Assembly (NCBI GenBank): GCA_011042035.1
Contig: DQZA01000068.1
Coordinates: forward strand, 1 to 6,684
DNA: 6,684 nucleotides
Source of the DNA: Desulfobacteraceae bacterium
Lineage (GTDB): Bacteria > Desulfobacterota > DSM-4660 > Desulfatiglandales > Desulfatiglandaceae
Reading direction: 5' to 3'
A program made the translations under genes and the position numbers. Within the stretch, counting starts at the first letter, position 1; each line of letters begins with the position of its first letter. Below are positions 5,849-6,684 of the stretch, piece after piece. Under the pieces are notes generated by a model. That model saw only the letters and a list, made by a program, of their open reading frames with translations, was not told the origin of the DNA and searched no databases.

Positions 5849-6479
5849 AAAACAAAAACTTTTGATTGCAAGTCTCCCTGAAGAAATATTGGATGGATTT
5901 TATCTTACGGGAGGAACCGCCCTTTCGGCCTTTTATATCGAGCACCGCCTTTCCATGGATATGGACTTTTTCACTGATAAGAAAAAAGGCATTCCCCCTG
6001 TTGAGTATCTCAGAGCAATGTTGAGGGAAGTTCCATACTTAGAGGCTGTCCATTTTCAACGTCTCTTTGATCGAAGGATTTTCAAGCTAACCTTTAGTGA
6101 CGGCGATATTTTGAATGTCGAGTTTACACTATATCCGTTCAAAGGCCTTGGACAAAGAAAGAAGATAGGAAGGCTCTGGGTTGACAGCCCGCTTGATATA
6201 GCAACAGGTAAACTGTTTGCCATGACAGACAGGTTCGATCCAAAGGACTTTGTTGATCTCTACTTTATTCTTCGGCATTTCGAATGGACATTGAATGAGC
6301 TTTTAGAAAAAGCCACCTTCCGTTTCGAGGTAAAGGGCTTACAATATACTGTGCCAGAGAGATTATTGCTGGCACGGAAAATCGAGACAGATGACTTCCC
6401 GATTATGCTTAAAGACTTAGATATCGAAGAGATGAAACGATATCTTATAAGTAAGGCCTCTGCTTTGGTCGGAGCGTGA
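5826..6479 (+). CDS. AbiEii/AbiGii-family nucleotidyltransferase, putative toxin
   Basis: This 217-residue protein belongs to the AbiEii family of DNA polymerase beta-like nucleotidyltransferases. Members act as toxins of abortive-infection and toxin-antitoxin systems; characterised MenT relatives transfer nucleotides to tRNA 3' ends. The core is clear: FYLTGGTALSAFYIEHRLSM (25-44) contains the GG(T/S) nucleotide-binding motif and leads into DMD (45-47), the metal-binding acidic pair. E99 in LNVEF is a likely third carboxylate. The DIATGKLFAMTDRFDPKDFV segment (124-143) plus DLYFILRHF matches the family's conserved Lys and KD..DLYF signature. Length is shorter than classical AbiEii (about 300 residues) but common among stand-alone family members. 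The GTG start overlaps the upstream gene by 23 bases and has only a weak ribosome binding site, so translation is probably coupled. All catalytic residues appear intact. The target and any phage-defence role are unknown. Confidence 0.88.
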   Translation: MENRVLTEKQKLLIASLPEEILDGFYLTGGTALSAFYIEHRLSMDMDFFTDKKKGIPPVEYLRAMLREVPYLEAVHFQRLFDRRIFKLTFSDGDILNVEFTLYPFKGLGQRKKIGRLWVDSPLDIATGKLFAMTDRFDPKDFVDLYFILRHFEWTLNELLEKATFRFEVKGLQYTVPERLLLARKIETDDFPIMLKDLDIEEMKRYLISKASALVGA

Positions 6480-6489
6480 ATTTTTTGTG

Positions 6490-6524
6490 GTGGTACACCC
6501 CAACAGGGGCCAGGGCAGTACCAC
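6490..6524. repeat. Inverted repeat (hairpin) between convergent genes
   Basis: GTGGTAC (6490-6496) and GTACCAC (6518-6524) form a perfect 7-bp stem, and CCCC-AACA-GGGG (6498-6509) can form a second hairpin inside the loop. The site lies between the stop codons of two converging genes, where a bidirectional terminator would be expected. However, the only T run (6481-6486) precedes the hairpin on the plus strand, and on the minus strand it reads as A, so this is not a standard intrinsic terminator for either gene. Confidence 0.4.
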
Positions 6525-6548
6525 TCCAAGTTGATCAGAACTGTTTCC

Positions 6549-6684
6549 TCAAACTATACGTTCCACCCATCCGTAGGGGTCGGGCTTTTCAGCGTACTGA
6601 ATGGCAACAATCTCATCGTAGAGCCGTTGAGATAGCTCCCCCATCTTTCCTCCTGCAATCACATAGTCTTTATCCTTGTACGTA
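6549..6684 (-). CDS. ilvE: Branched-chain amino acid aminotransferase, C-terminal 44 residues (partial)
   Basis: Only the end of the gene is inside the window; it enters from the right edge. The last 44 residues include YVIAGGKMGELSQRLYDEIV and AIQYAEKPDPYGWVERIV before the stop. The pattern G..GELS..LYDEI..IQY....DPYGW is the typical C-terminus of PLP-dependent branched-chain aminotransferases. These enzymes carry out the last step of leucine, isoleucine and valine synthesis, using glutamate as amino donor. The catalytic lysine is outside the window. It faces the toxin-like gene tail to tail across a 69-base gap. It looks like chromosomal housekeeping DNA and probably marks one border of the CRISPR and toxin-antitoxin region. 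Confidence 0.85.
   Translation of the reverse strand, partial: TYKDKDYVIAGGKMGELSQRLYDEIVAIQYAEKPDPYGWVERIV

Noticed and set aside
6456..6486. Possible terminator: short CTCTG/CGGAG stem followed by six T
   Set aside because: The stem is only 5 bp with one G-T pair and overlaps the end of the coding region; too weak to call.
6260..6529. Minus-strand open frame of 89 codons
   Set aside because: It is antisense to the nucleotidyltransferase gene and crosses the hairpin; no domain is recognisable.

Overview
The window is bacterial DNA carrying most of the interference module of a type I-B CRISPR-Cas system of the Cst/DevR kind. Next to it lies a small two-gene locus that looks like a toxin-antitoxin pair, and the window ends in the tail of a housekeeping aminotransferase gene. 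Moderate GC content and consistently strong AGGAGG-type ribosome binding sites fit many anaerobic bacteria (Firmicutes or Desulfobacterota would be reasonable guesses). Nothing in the window fixes the taxon.

Positions 1 to 5330, minus strand: four cas genes are read in the order cas8 (Cst1 type), cas7 (Cst2/DevR type), cas5, cas3. They are tightly spaced, with gaps of 38 and 45 bases and then a 26-base overlap. Cas8, Cas7 and Cas5 should build the crRNA-guided surveillance complex (Cascade), and Cas3 should be the recruited HD nuclease-helicase. cas3 is open to the left edge, so its C-terminus is missing. No cas6, cas1, cas2, cas4 or CRISPR array is visible; if the locus is complete they lie beyond the left edge. 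Two points in Cas8 deserve attention: both CXXC pairs that gave the Cst1 family its old name appear to be lost, and a possible internal start could yield a separate small subunit (Cas11).

Positions 5331 to 5632: a divergent intergenic region. It holds the ribosome binding site of cas8 at one end and, at the other, a very good plus-strand promoter (extended -10 TATAAT) with a small inverted repeat over its -35 box. No convincing promoter for the cas operon was found.

Positions 5633 to 6479, plus strand: a 71-residue protein of unrecognised family overlaps by 23 bases a 217-residue AbiEii-family nucleotidyltransferase. The layout (small first gene, overlap, promoter with an operator-like repeat) is that of a toxin-antitoxin operon. 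This DNA looks more AT-rich than the cas genes.

Positions 6480 to 6684: a 69-base convergent intergenic gap with an inverted repeat, then the last 44 codons of a minus-strand branched-chain aminotransferase gene. The most interesting question is whether the putative toxin pair, divergent from the cas operon, is functionally tied to it or is only a neighbour.
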